A stretch of 64,000 nucleotides of DNA from Kaistia sp. 32K (GTDB taxonomy: Bacteria; Pseudomonadota; Alphaproteobacteria; Rhizobiales; Kaistiaceae). The position numbers were made by a program, and so were the translations under genes. This document shows, piece by piece, positions 40,014-48,895 of this stretch. The first letter of the stretch is position 1. The number at the start of each line of letters is the position of its first letter. The notes under the pieces were generated by a model. The model was not told the DNA's origin, searched no databases, and saw only the letters and a list, made by a program, of their open reading frames with translations. The DNA is taken from positions 4,888,501 through 4,952,500 of the forward strand of contig NZ_AP024269.1 of assembly GCF_016629525.1 (NCBI RefSeq), in the 5' to 3' direction.

Positions 40014-42887
40014 ATGGCGAGACCGATTCCGGGGCGAGATCGGATCGAACCGGTGCTCGACACGCAACAGGATGCGGAGCCGGGCGCGTTCGACATCCGG
40101 CTCGGCGAGGACGATCGTCCCGCCGGCGGCCGTTCGGAGACGCGGTTTGGTCGCGGTCGCGCCGAGCGGGCCCGCGAGCGTTCGAGCGAGGCCGATCGGA
40201 CCGTCGACGAGCGCAGCGAACCCGCCTTTGGCCGCGCCGCGGGGGCGAACGAGCCGGGCTGGGACGACGAGCCCGCCTGGGAAGAGACCGGTCGCGCCGA
40301 GCCGCGCTGGGACGACCCGGACGAGACGCCCCGGGCAGGCCGTGGCCGGCGCGCCACCGCAGCGGACGCGCCGAAGCTCGGCGCGCCCGAGATCGACGGC
40401 ACGGCCGACCGCAAGGGGCGGACGCGGCGCGAGCCGGAACTGGGCGCCGGCGAACGGCGCAAACGCGGGGTCGAGCCGGAAACCTTCGACGCCGACATTG
40501 AGGATGCGGAATTCATCGATCTCGATGAAGATGACCCCATGGCCGATTCCCGTCGCTCGAAATCCAGCCGCCGTGCCCCGTCCCGCAAGAAGGGGCGCGC
40601 GCGCGGCCGCAAGCGTTCCGGCGGCGGCTCCGGCCTCGGCCGCTTCATTCGCGGCAGCATCAAATGGGCGCTGATCCTGATGTTCTGGGGCACGGTGGCG
40701 CTCGGCGGCACCATCGCCTATTTCGCCACGCAGCTGCCCTCGACGGCCAATTGGGCCGTGCCGAAGCGGCCGCCCAACATCAAGATCCTCGCCAATGACG
40801 GCACTCTGATCGCCAATCGCGGCGACACCGGCGGCGAATCCGTCCGCATCGACGAGCTGCCGCCCTATCTGAGCCAGGCGGTCATCGCCATCGAGGACCG
40901 GCGCTTCTACAGCCATTTCGGCGTCGATCCGTTCGGCCTGCTGCGCGCGGCCTACGTCAATTTCCGCTCCGGCGATGTCGTCCAGGGCGGCTCGACGGTG
41001 ACGCAGCAGCTGGCCAAGAACCTGTTCCTGAAGCCGGAACGCACCATGGACCGCAAGATCCAGGAAGCGATCATGGCGCTGTGGCTGGAGAGCAAATACT
41101 CCAAGGCGCAGATCATGGAGTCCTATCTGAACCGCGTCTATCTCGGCGCCGGCGCCTATGGCGTCGATGCGGCGTCGCGGCGCTATTTCGGCAAGTCGGC
41201 CCGCGACATCTCGCTGAAGGAGGCGGCGATCCTCGCCGGCCTGCTCAAGGCGCCGTCGCGTTTCGCTCCGAGCAGCGATCCCGACGCCGCCAATGCGCGC
41301 GCCAATGTCGTGCTCGGCGCCATGCGCGAGTCCGGCTTCATCACGGCCGCGCAGCAGAAGGAAGCCGCTTCGATCACCGTCAAGGCGCAGTCCGAGGGCG
41401 AGGGTGGCGCTGGTCGCTACGTCGCCGACTGGGTCGCCGACCAGGTGCCGGATGTCGTCGGCGCGCTCGAGCAGGACGTCATCGTCGAGACGACGATCGA
41501 TCCGCATCTGGAGGCGACGGCCGGCAAGGCGCTCAGCGAGGCGCTCGACAAGAGCGGCAAGTCGTTCGGCGTGTCGCAGGGCGCGCTGGTGGCGATCGAC
41601 GGCACCGGCGCGGTGCGCGCGCTCGTCGGCGGGCGCGACTACCAGGCGAGCCAGTTCAACCGCGCCATCTCGGCGAAGCGCCAGCCCGGCTCGGCGTTCA
41701 AGCCCTTCGTCTACCTGACGGCGCTGGAATACGGCCTGGTGCCCGAGACGATCCGCAATGACGAACCGACGCGGATCGGCAACTGGGAGCCGAAGAACTA
41801 CGAGAAGATGTACAAGGGCCCGGTGACGCTGCAGACGGCGCTGGCGCTCTCGCTCAACACGATCGCCGTGCAGCTCGCCAACGAAGTCGGCCCCGACCGC
41901 GTCATCAAGACGGCCGAGCGGCTCGGCATCACCTCGACCCTGCAGCCCAACCCGTCGCTGGCGCTCGGCACCTCCGAGGTCAGCCTGCTGGAGCTGACCG
42001 ACGCCTATGTGCCCTTCGCCAATGGCGGCTTCGCCGCCAAGCCGCATGTGATCGCGCGGGTGAAGGACCTCTCCGGCAAGACGCTCTACGAGCGGCCGGG
42101 CGCGGCGGCGAGCCAGGTCATCGATCCGCTCTATGTCGGCATGATGAACAGCATGATGACCGACACGCTGCAACGCGGCACCGGCCGCAAGGCGGCGATC
42201 GCCGGCTGGCAGGCCGCCGGCAAGACGGGCACCACCAACGATTCCAAGGACGCCTGGTTCGTCGGCTACACCGCCAATTTGACCACCGGCGTCTGGCTCG
42301 GCAACGACGATTCCAAGCCGACCAAGCGGATGACCGGCGGCAGCCTGCCGGCGCAGATCTGGCAGCGCTTCATGACCGAGGCGCACAAGGGCGTCACGGT
42401 CGCGGCCCTGCCGGGCAACTACAGCTATCGCGATCCCGCCAGCTTCCAGGAGCCGCCGACCGAATTCGACGGCCAGTCGGAGATGCAGGGCGGGCTGGTC
42501 GACGAAAATGGCCAGGTCGTCGGCGGCGGCGGCCAGCCGCACTATGCGCCGTCGGGCCAGCCGCCCTACCAGCAGCAGCCGGATGGCCGCGTCCAGGGCC
42601 GGGATCCGCAGTACCAGCAGCCGCCTGCCGGCCGGGCCGACAATGGCGGCCAATATGGCGGCTATGCCGATGATCCCGAGAGCCCGGACGACTGGCGCGG
42701 CAGCGATTATCAGGCGCCGCCGCCCGGTGCCCGCATCTATCGCGAGGGCGACCCGTCCTACGGCGTCGAGCGCGGCGCGCCTGTCCCGCCGGCGAGCGTC
42801 GGCCAGGGCGGCCAGGCGAGCCAGGACGGCGTCTACCAGGCGCGGCCGCACCGCCGGAACTTCATCGACCGGCTGTTCGGGGGCTAG
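40014..42887 (+). CDS. Bifunctional penicillin-binding protein 1A family (transglycosylase/transpeptidase)
   Basis: A 957-residue class A PBP that polymerises and cross-links peptidoglycan. Residues 1-210 are an unusual highly charged cytosolic tail (Arg/Glu/Asp, ending in basic KKGRARGRKRS), followed by the membrane helix WALILMFWGTVALGGTIAYFA. The GT51 domain has AVIAIEDRRFYSHFGVDP with the catalytic Glu (about 292), GGSTVTQQLAKNLFL and RKIQEAIMALWLE. The transpeptidase domain has SAFK (about 560), SLN in ALSLNTIAVQ and KTGT (about 736). A Pro/Gln/Tyr-rich periplasmic tail of about 130 residues ends the protein. Start 40014; GTG 39996 is an alternative. Confidence 0.94.
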   Translation: MARPIPGRDRIEPVLDTQQDAEPGAFDIRLGEDDRPAGGRSETRFGRGRAERARERSSEADRTVDERSEPAFGRAAGANEPGWDDEPAWEETGRAEPRWDDPDETPRAGRGRRATAADAPKLGAPEIDGTADRKGRTRREPELGAGERRKRGVEPETFDADIEDAEFIDLDEDDPMADSRRSKSSRRAPSRKKGRARGRKRSGGGSGLGRFIRGSIKWALILMFWGTVALGGTIAYFATQLPSTANWAVPKRPPNIKILANDGTLIANRGDTGGESVRIDELPPYLSQAVIAIEDRRFYSHFGVDPFGLLRAAYVNFRSGDVVQGGSTVTQQLAKNLFLKPERTMDRKIQEAIMALWLESKYSKAQIMESYLNRVYLGAGAYGVDAASRRYFGKSARDISLKEAAILAGLLKAPSRFAPSSDPDAANARANVVLGAMRESGFITAAQQKEAASITVKAQSEGEGGAGRYVADWVADQVPDVVGALEQDVIVETTIDPHLEATAGKALSEALDKSGKSFGVSQGALVAIDGTGAVRALVGGRDYQASQFNRAISAKRQPGSAFKPFVYLTALEYGLVPETIRNDEPTRIGNWEPKNYEKMYKGPVTLQTALALSLNTIAVQLANEVGPDRVIKTAERLGITSTLQPNPSLALGTSEVSLLELTDAYVPFANGGFAAKPHVIARVKDLSGKTLYERPGAAASQVIDPLYVGMMNSMMTDTLQRGTGRKAAIAGWQAAGKTGTTNDSKDAWFVGYTANLTTGVWLGNDDSKPTKRMTGGSLPAQIWQRFMTEAHKGVTVAALPGNYSYRDPASFQEPPTEFDGQSEMQGGLVDENGQVVGGGGQPHYAPSGQPPYQQQPDGRVQGRDPQYQQPPAGRADNGGQYGGYADDPESPDDWRGSDYQAPPPGARIYREGDPSYGVERGAPVPPASVGQGGQASQDGVYQARPHRRNFIDRLFGG

Positions 42888-42930
42888 GGGCCTAGACCGC
42901 CCCGCCGGCCGTCATGCGGCTCTCGATTTT

Positions 42931-43054
42931 CATCATCCTGAGGTGCCCGAGCGCAGCTTGGGCCTCGAAGGACGCACGATCTCGGTGCAACCCATCGATT
43001 GCATCGCCGCTGTGCGTGCTTCGAGACGGCCCTTCGGGCCCCTCAGCATGATGA
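42931..43054. repeat. Diverged family A element
   Basis: CATCATCCTGAGG (42931-42943) and CCTCAGCATGATG (43041-43053), one mismatch between the ends, with inner GGGCCTCGAAGGACGCAC and TGCGTGCTTCGAGACGGC arms. A family C half-element (CAGGGAGAGGTGAGGGG) is attached at 43079-43095, overlapping the last codons of the next gene. Confidence 0.7.
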
Positions 43055-43078
43055 GGGTGTTGCCTTGCAAAGGCCTCC

Positions 43079-44614
43079 TCAGGGAGAGGTGAGGGGCGAC
43101 GGGTTCTCGGCACCTGCCGGCGCCTCGATCCGGAACGCGTAGGCGGGGACGATGTCGATGCCGTCGAAGCGGCGCGTGACCTCGCCGAGCGGCTCGGCGG
43201 TCCCGAAATGCTCGCGGACGGCGGCCGGATCCGGGTTCACCGACAGGACCAGGCCGACGCCTGCGAGGCTGGCCTCGGACGGGACGGCGAACGAAACATA
43301 GCGCTGCCGCTCGTTGAACTGCGCGACCGGGACGGCGGGCAGTTCGCGCGCCAGCTTGGCGTTCAGCTGGTAATTGTCGGTCAGGATGTAGTTGGCACCG
43401 ATCGACTGCCGCAAGGCGTCGGCATCCCGGGCGAAATCCGGCCAGCCGCGGGTCATCCGGATGATCGGATCCCGGGGGCCGAGGGTGCGGACCGGCACGA
43501 GCGCCGCGTGGATTCCGACCAGCGCGATGAGGACCAGCGCGACCGGGATGGCGAAGCCCGTCAGCCGCCGGATGGCGGGCCGTGACGAGGCCATGGCGGC
43601 GATCATTCCGGCCGCGGCCGCGATCGAGAAGGCCGGGAAGAGGAACGCCGGCCAATTGCCCTCGACGCGGCTGCGCAGTGCGTGAAACGCGAAATAGGCG
43701 CAGGGCGCGAGCAGCATCCAGAGGAGCACCGCCCTGCCGCCGCCCGGCCGGTAGACCGACCGCGCCGCTCTGGTGAGCCCCCAGAGGCCGAAGCCGAAGA
43801 CGAGCGGCGTCGCCAGCCCGAACTGCGCCGCGACCAGCTCCGCCAGGTAGTGCGGCGCGAAACTCCAGTTCGACGTGACGCGGCCGCCCTGCTTGGTGAA
43901 GGTCGCCCAGCCATGCTCCAGGTTCCAGATCAGATTGGGAGCAAAGACCAGGATGGCGATCAAAAGCGCCAGCCACGGCCAGGGCCGCAGCAGCTGGCGT
44001 CGGAGCACGGGAACGGCGAGAACCGCGGCGGCGAAGCCGGCCGCGAACAGCGCGCCGGAATATTTCGCTTCCATCGCCAGCCCGGTCGCGACGCCCATCG
44101 CGATCCACCAGCGCGGGCGGTCGTCGACGGTGAGGCGCGCGGCGAAATAGGTCATCGCGGCGGCGAACAGGACCAGCGGCGCATCCGGCGTCGCCAGCGT
44201 CATGCCGAGGAAGCCGATCAGCGTGACGTTGAACAGGATGGCGGCGAGCGGGGCGGCGCGCCGGTCGGTGATCAGCAGGTCGGCCGCCCGCCAGATGAAG
44301 ACGCTCGCGGGAACCGTCGCCAGCACGCAGACGAGCCGCACGCCGAATTCGCCCGGCCCGACCAGCATGGTGCCGAGCCGAATGAAGACCGCGATCATCG
44401 GCGGATGATCGAGATAGCCGGCGGAGAGGTTGGCGCCCCAGAGCGCGTAATAGGCCTCGTCGGGGACGAGCGGAACCATGGCGGCGAGGACCAGTCTCCC
44501 GACCAGGATCAGGGCGATGAGCAGGATCGCCATCCGGCGAAGGCTGTCGGGCGTCGCGCGCCCGGGATGGAAGACGGGCAGGCGCGCCGTCCCGATGTCG
44601 GTGGCGGCGCTCAC
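43079..44614 (-). CDS. GT39-type membrane glycosyltransferase (ArnT-like)
   Basis: A 511-residue polytopic inner-membrane enzyme that uses a polyprenyl-phosphate sugar. LVPDEAYYALWGANLSAGYLDHPPMIA contains the conserved DE(A)YY...YLDHPP motif of family 39 with the catalytic acidic residue; about ten hydrophobic segments follow and a periplasmic C-terminal domain of about 130 residues ends it. The start is GTG 44614, overlapping the stop of the GT2-GtrA gene by four bases (GTGA), so translation is coupled. The last codons run into a dispersed repeat, making the tail NPSPLTSP partly repeat-derived. Confidence 0.88.
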   Translation of the reverse strand: MSAATDIGTARLPVFHPGRATPDSLRRMAILLIALILVGRLVLAAMVPLVPDEAYYALWGANLSAGYLDHPPMIAVFIRLGTMLVGPGEFGVRLVCVLATVPASVFIWRAADLLITDRRAAPLAAILFNVTLIGFLGMTLATPDAPLVLFAAAMTYFAARLTVDDRPRWWIAMGVATGLAMEAKYSGALFAAGFAAAVLAVPVLRRQLLRPWPWLALLIAILVFAPNLIWNLEHGWATFTKQGGRVTSNWSFAPHYLAELVAAQFGLATPLVFGFGLWGLTRAARSVYRPGGGRAVLLWMLLAPCAYFAFHALRSRVEGNWPAFLFPAFSIAAAAGMIAAMASSRPAIRRLTGFAIPVALVLIALVGIHAALVPVRTLGPRDPIIRMTRGWPDFARDADALRQSIGANYILTDNYQLNAKLARELPAVPVAQFNERQRYVSFAVPSEASLAGVGLVLSVNPDPAAVREHFGTAEPLGEVTRRFDGIDIVPAYAFRIEAPAGAENPSPLTSP

Positions 44615-45726
44615 GGTTTGTCCCTCCAGACCAGCGCCGTGCTGACGGCATAGTTCCAGACCACGCCGATCAGCGAGCCGGCGATGCCGGCGACCCACCA
44701 TCGCGACGTCTCCCAGAACACCCAGCTGCCCACGCCGATATTGGCCGCGGCGCCGAGGCCGCAGATGGCATAGAACTTGGCGAGTCCCGGCAGCAGTCGC
44801 CAGCCGCGCAGCCGGCGGTCGCGATAGGTCAGGACGTTGTTGATCAGGAAGTTCGAGGTCATGGCGGCAAAGGTCGCGACCGACTGGGCCGTGGCGAAGT
44901 GCGCTCCGTTGACCAGTATGGTGCGGAGCACCGCGAGATGCAGGGCGAGGCCGAGCGTTCCCACCGCCGCGAACGAGACGAAGCGGATCGGCACGACGTC
45001 GCGGGTGACCTTCGCGACCAGCAGGCCGAGGAAATCGAGCAGGACCCGGTTGTCGAGCTTGCTCTCGCCATTCTGCCGGGAGGCGAACGCATAGGGGATC
45101 TCGACGATCTTGAGGCCAGCCGGCGCCGTGGCGAGAATGTCGAGCAGGATCTTGAAGCCCTGGCTCGACAGGCGCGGCGAGAGGTCGTCGATCAGCTCGC
45201 GCCGGAGCATGAAGAAGCCGCTCATCGGATCGCTCGACGTGACGCCGAGCAGCTTTTGCGTGGCGACCGTGGCGGTGCGGCTGAGCATACTGCGCGTCGC
45301 GGTGAAGCTCGCGGCGGCGCCGCCTTCCGCGTAGCGCGTCGCCACCACGACGTCGGCGCCCTCGGTCATCGCATCGTACATGCGCGGGAGCAGGCTATCG
45401 TCGTGCTGCAGGTCGGCGTCCATGACGGCCACGATCGGGCCCTGCGCGGCGAGCATGCCCTCGATGCAGGCGCCCGCGAGGCCGCGTCGGCCGACGCGGC
45501 GGATGCAGCGGATGCGCGGATCCAGCCGGCCGCGATCGCGCAGCGCCCGCGCCGTGCCGTCCGGCGAGTTGTCGTCGACGAAGATCGCCTCCCAGCGCAG
45601 GGCGCCCAGCGTCTCGCGCAGCCGCGCGAGCAGGGGATCGATATTGTCCACTTCGTTGAACGTGGGGATGACCACGGTCAGTTGCGGAGCGACGTCGCTG
45701 ACTGCAGCGACAACCGGGAAGTTCAT
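44611..45726 (-). CDS. GT2 polyprenyl-phosphate sugar transferase fused to a GtrA domain
   Basis: A 371-residue protein. Residues 1-240 are a dolichyl-phosphate mannosyltransferase-like GT2 domain: LTVVIPTFNEVDNIDPLLARL, FVDDNSPDGTARALRD and VMDADLQHDDSLLP with DxD. Residues 250-371 are a four-helix GtrA domain (FVSFAAVGTLGLALHLAVLRTIL, ATFAAMTSNFLINNVLTYRDRR). It would load a sugar on undecaprenyl phosphate and help flip it, feeding the coupled GT39 enzyme. ATG 45726 has GGAG six bases upstream; ATG 45744 lacks one. Confidence 0.9.
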   Translation of the reverse strand: MNFPVVAAVSDVAPQLTVVIPTFNEVDNIDPLLARLRETLGALRWEAIFVDDNSPDGTARALRDRGRLDPRIRCIRRVGRRGLAGACIEGMLAAQGPIVAVMDADLQHDDSLLPRMYDAMTEGADVVVATRYAEGGAAASFTATRSMLSRTATVATQKLLGVTSSDPMSGFFMLRRELIDDLSPRLSSQGFKILLDILATAPAGLKIVEIPYAFASRQNGESKLDNRVLLDFLGLLVAKVTRDVVPIRFVSFAAVGTLGLALHLAVLRTILVNGAHFATAQSVATFAAMTSNFLINNVLTYRDRRLRGWRLLPGLAKFYAICGLGAAANIGVGSWVFWETSRWWVAGIAGSLIGVVWNYAVSTALVWRDKP

Positions 45727-46055
45727 GCCGTCTCCAATAGACATTCGGGATGCCCGCCTTCGGCGGGCTGGGCGCGCGGCGTCTCGCTTCCGGGACGCTA
45801 CCTGACGCGCGCCAACCACCTTGGCGATCGAGCAAATCGCCCAATTTGCGGCTTTTGCTGGGCTTGAAAGGAGGGTTCGCACGATTCCGCTGCGGCAATA
45901 TGACTGTCGGCGCTGGAAGCGTTCCTGCGGCCGCCATCGCGGTGGACATTGCCGGCCAGCCGTGGATAGTGGCGACGCGCTGCTTCGCGGCGTTTTGTTT
46001 TTTGCCCCCTTCCGCGCGGAAAGGCCGGGCACCCCGTCCAGGGAGTCATCTGGCG
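45727..46055. other. Divergent intergenic region
   Basis: 329 bases between the GT2-GtrA gene and the J-domain gene. No dispersed repeat, RNA gene or credible coding frame is seen. It must hold both promoters, but no strong -35/-10 pair could be picked. Confidence 0.4.
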
Positions 46056-46721
46056 ATGGCCGACAAGCGCAGTCTCTACAGCGAGCTGGCCATCGAGCCC
46101 GGCGCGACGCCGGCCGAGATCGACAAGGCCTATCGGCAGCGGGCGCGCGCCGCGCATCCCGACGCGGGCGGTTCGTCCGAGGCGTTCCACAAGCTCAGCC
46201 ATGCCTATGCCGTGCTGTCGGACCCGGAGCGCCGCAAGGCCTATGACGAGACCGGCTATGAGGGCGAACTCGCCGCCGACGACATCGTCGGCCGGGCGAT
46301 GGAGCGCATCCAGGCGCTGGTCGTCTCGGTGCTGGAAAGCGACCTGCCGTTCGAGGCGGTCGACCTGATCGCGCCGATCCGCGACACGCTGACCAAGCAG
46401 AAGGGCGACATCGGCGCCGGCATCCGCAAGCTCGAGAAGCAGGCGAAGCGCGCCGAGGCGATGGCCGCCCGCTTCCGCCGCCAGACCGGCGACAACGTCA
46501 TCCGCAAGGCGCTCGAGCGCCGCGCCGCCGACACGCGCGAGATGGCGGAGAAGACCCGCCGCGAGGAGGCCGTGTTCGCCAAGGCGATCGAGCTGCTCGC
46601 CGACTACACCTTCGATTTCGAGCCGCCCAAGCCGCCGGAGCCGCCGAAGGCGCCGGAGACAAAGCCCCCCGAGCCGCCGAAGCCCGGTGCGCCAAAGCGC
46701 ACGCTCAATCTGGTGCGGTGA
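46056..46721 (+). CDS. J-domain (DnaJ-like) protein
   Basis: A 221-residue cytosolic co-chaperone-like protein. The J domain (about 5-70) reads SLYSELAIEPGATPAEIDKAYRQRARAAHPDAGGSSEAFHKLSHAYAVLSDPERRKAYDETG with an intact HPD. There is no Gly/Phe or zinc-finger region, so it is a class III J protein. The middle (85-190) is a charged helical region and the end is a Pro/Glu/Lys repeat (PPKPPEPPKAP). It probably recruits DnaK to one specific client, unknown. Divergent from the glycosyltransferases. Confidence 0.85.
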   Translation: MADKRSLYSELAIEPGATPAEIDKAYRQRARAAHPDAGGSSEAFHKLSHAYAVLSDPERRKAYDETGYEGELAADDIVGRAMERIQALVVSVLESDLPFEAVDLIAPIRDTLTKQKGDIGAGIRKLEKQAKRAEAMAARFRRQTGDNVIRKALERRAADTREMAEKTRREEAVFAKAIELLADYTFDFEPPKPPEPPKAPETKPPEPPKPGAPKRTLNLVR

Positions 46722-46750
46722 GGCTGTCTGCGGTGAAACTCGGCCGGTCC

Positions 46751-46813
46751 TTCACCTCTCCCTGAGGGAGAGGTCGGAGCGAAGCTCCGGGTGAGGGTTT
46801 AGGGAACCCTCCG
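46751..46813. repeat. Dispersed palindromic element, family C
   Basis: TCACCTCTCCCTGAGGGAGAG, then GTCGGAGCGAAGCTCCGGGT hairpin and GAGGGTTTAGGGAACCCTCC. It directly precedes a family A copy; together they occupy most of the 364-base gap 46722-47085. Confidence 0.7.
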
Positions 46814-46879
46814 GAGAAGGCACTTCGACACCAGAGCCGGGTCCGCGAGGACCTCCTCCAGGCCGATCTACCAGCTCCG

Positions 46880-47043
46880 CCATCATCCTGAGGTGCTTCG
46901 CGTGAGCGAAGCCTCGAAGGAGGGTCCAGCGGGACACACCAGCAGGCGAAGTCTGGCGAAATCCGCCTCCGCGCCGTCTCGATCCCTGCGCTCCCTGAAC
47001 CCTCCTTCGAGGCCCGGCTTCGCCGGGCACCTCAGGATGATGG
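46880..47043. repeat. Dispersed palindromic element, family A
   Basis: CCATCATCCTGAGG (46880-46893) and CCTCAGGATGATGG (47030-47043); inner arms GCGAAGCCTCGAAGGAGGG and CCCTCCTTCGAGGCCCGGC. Length 164. Flanks GCTCCG and TCGAGTA resemble those of the other copies. Confidence 0.85.
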
Positions 47044-47085
47044 TCGAGTATTGGGAATGCATTCAGGGAGAGGCGAGGCGGAACG

Positions 47086-47955
47086 CTACCCCCCGTTCGC
47101 CCGCGTCGTGGCGAAGTGGTGGCGGATGAAGTCGCGCTCGATCAGGAGATGGGCGAATTCGTCCGGATGCGGGCCATCATAGATCAGCGTGAACGGCCCG
47201 CGGAAGCCGGCGGCGATGGAGGCGTCGAGGCAGCGGCGGTAATCCTCGGCGTTGAGCACGCCGTCGCTGAAATCGGCCTTGGCGTGGCAGCAGATGGCGA
47301 GATCGAAGATCGCCTGCAGATCGGCATATTTGCCCTCGCCCGACCAGTTGCCGAAATCGCCGTTGAGGCCGACCGTCTCGTCGAGGCGATCGAACAGGTA
47401 GCGCACCTCGCGCGGGCCGGGCAGCAGCTCGAACCAGTTCTCCGTGACGACGCGGACGCGGCGCGCCTCGCCATGCCGGCCGAGGCGGATCAGGCCGTCG
47501 ACGCTCGAATCGAGCGCCGCGCGGGTCGGTTCGGCGCGGCCGGCGATGACGCGGGCCTGCTCGGCGCCGAGGGCCGCGGCGGTGTCGATCCAGCTCTCGA
47601 TCCAGGCGAGGTCGCGCTCGCGCGTCTCGGGATTGGTGATGTCGCCATACTCGATCAGCAGCGTCTGCAGCGTGACGCCCGCCTCCGCCAGCGCGGCGCG
47701 GAATTCGGTCGCGTATTCGGCGTCGCGGCGGGGGACGTGGAAGGAGCAGACCTCGATGCGGTCGATGCCAAGGGCTGCGACGGCGCGCGGCATGTCGAGC
47801 AGCGACAGCCGGCCGGGACCGTAGGTCGCCTCGGCGACGGCCTCGACGTCATGATCGGGCCGGTTCGGGTAGGTGAGGCCGAGCGCGCGATGCAGGCTCC
47901 AGCTCGAGACGGCGAGCGGCGGCGACTTCGCCGGGTTCGGGCGGACGGATGTCAT
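47086..47955 (-). CDS. Sugar phosphate isomerase/epimerase-like TIM barrel
   Basis: A 289-residue AP-endonuclease-2-like barrel, a family of metal-dependent sugar isomerases and epimerases. LAVSSWSLHRALGLTYPNRP, IDRIEVCSFHVPRRDAEYATEF, VVTENWFELLPGPREV and HAKADFSDGVLNAEDYRRCLDASIAAGFRGPFTLIYDG hold the expected metal ligands (Glu, Asp, His) at strand ends. ATG 47955 has GAGG eight bases upstream. No sugar operon surrounds it, so the substrate is unknown. Confidence 0.82.
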   Translation of the reverse strand: MTSVRPNPAKSPPLAVSSWSLHRALGLTYPNRPDHDVEAVAEATYGPGRLSLLDMPRAVAALGIDRIEVCSFHVPRRDAEYATEFRAALAEAGVTLQTLLIEYGDITNPETRERDLAWIESWIDTAAALGAEQARVIAGRAEPTRAALDSSVDGLIRLGRHGEARRVRVVTENWFELLPGPREVRYLFDRLDETVGLNGDFGNWSGEGKYADLQAIFDLAICCHAKADFSDGVLNAEDYRRCLDASIAAGFRGPFTLIYDGPHPDEFAHLLIERDFIRHHFATTRANGG

Positions 47956-48042
47956 GGCGGGGCCTCTGCTGGAGCCGGATGGCGCAGGCGATCGGATCTG
48001 GCGTCGGCGCGCTGCCATCGTGAATGGCGCGCCGTCCGGCGT

Positions 48043-48807
48043 CTATCCCTCGGCTCCGACGGCGTGGAGCGAGGCTCCGTGCCGGTTGAGCCAGGACTTG
48101 GCTTGCTCCATATGCGGGCAGATCGTGGCGACATGACGCCAGAACCGGTCCGAATGGTTCATTTCGCGCAGATGCGCCACTTCATGCGCGGCGAGATAAT
48201 CGAGGATGGCCGGCGGCGCCATGATCATCCGCCAGGAATAGGCGATGGTGCCGCTGGACGAGCACGAGCCCCAGCGGCTGGTCGGGTCGCCGAGGCGGAT
48301 CGCCTTGACCTTGACGCCGAGCGACGCCGCATGCCGCGCGGTCGCCTCCTCGAGGTCGCGCCGCGCCTCGCGCTTCAGGAAGTCGGTCACGCGGCGGGCG
48401 ATGTGTTCGGCGCCGCCGGTGACGACCAGCAGCGTCTCGCCGTCGGCCGGCTCCAGCCGCACGAGGCCGCGGCCCTCGCGGTGGACGATGCGGACCGGTA
48501 CGCCGCGCAGCGGGATCACGCCGCCATCCTCGATCGGCTTCGCATCGGGCAGCGCCGCGAGGCGGGATCGCAGCCAGCCGCTGTGGCGCTCGATGAAATC
48601 CTGCGCCTCGGCGAGCTTGCCGCGCGCCGGAATCGTGACGACCGGCTCGCGCACCGAGCCGCGCAGGCGCAGCGTGTAGCGGCGCGCGCGATCGTTCCAG
48701 ACGAGCGTCACCCGGACCGGCTCGCCGTCGATCTCGACATGGCAATGATCGGGCTTCGCCAGCGCGGCGCGCTTCGGGCTTGGCGTGAGGCGGGAGAGGA
48801 AACCCAT
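48043..48807 (-). CDS. M48/YgjP-type metallopeptidase
   Basis: A 254-residue zinc metallopeptidase-like protein of the YgjP/WLM family (DUF45). The zinc site is AAHEVAHLREMNHSDRFWRHV (HExxH plus downstream His). RLGDPTSRWGSCSSSGTIAYSWRMIMAPPAILDYL is the diagnostic family block just before it. The N-terminal half is a beta-rich domain. It is cytosolic with no signal. Peptidase activity is assumed from the motif; some relatives are reported to have other hydrolase roles. Separated by a short gap from DUF2852. Confidence 0.87.
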   Translation of the reverse strand: MGFLSRLTPSPKRAALAKPDHCHVEIDGEPVRVTLVWNDRARRYTLRLRGSVREPVVTIPARGKLAEAQDFIERHSGWLRSRLAALPDAKPIEDGGVIPLRGVPVRIVHREGRGLVRLEPADGETLLVVTGGAEHIARRVTDFLKREARRDLEEATARHAASLGVKVKAIRLGDPTSRWGSCSSSGTIAYSWRMIMAPPAILDYLAAHEVAHLREMNHSDRFWRHVATICPHMEQAKSWLNRHGASLHAVGAEG

Positions 48808-48849
48808 GCGGTCGGCGGTCCGGTGATTCGTCTTGTCGATGATGGCACG

Positions 48850-48874
48850 AAAAAGGGCCGCCCTGAGGCGGCCC
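48850..48874 (-). terminator. Rho-independent terminator after the DUF2852 gene
   Basis: On the minus strand GGGCCGCC (48874-48867), TCAG loop, GGCGGCCC (48862-48855), then five T residues (48854-48850). It separates DUF2852 from the metallopeptidase gene. Confidence 0.85.
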
Positions 48875-48895
48875 CCAATCCTTGCCGCGCAACGC

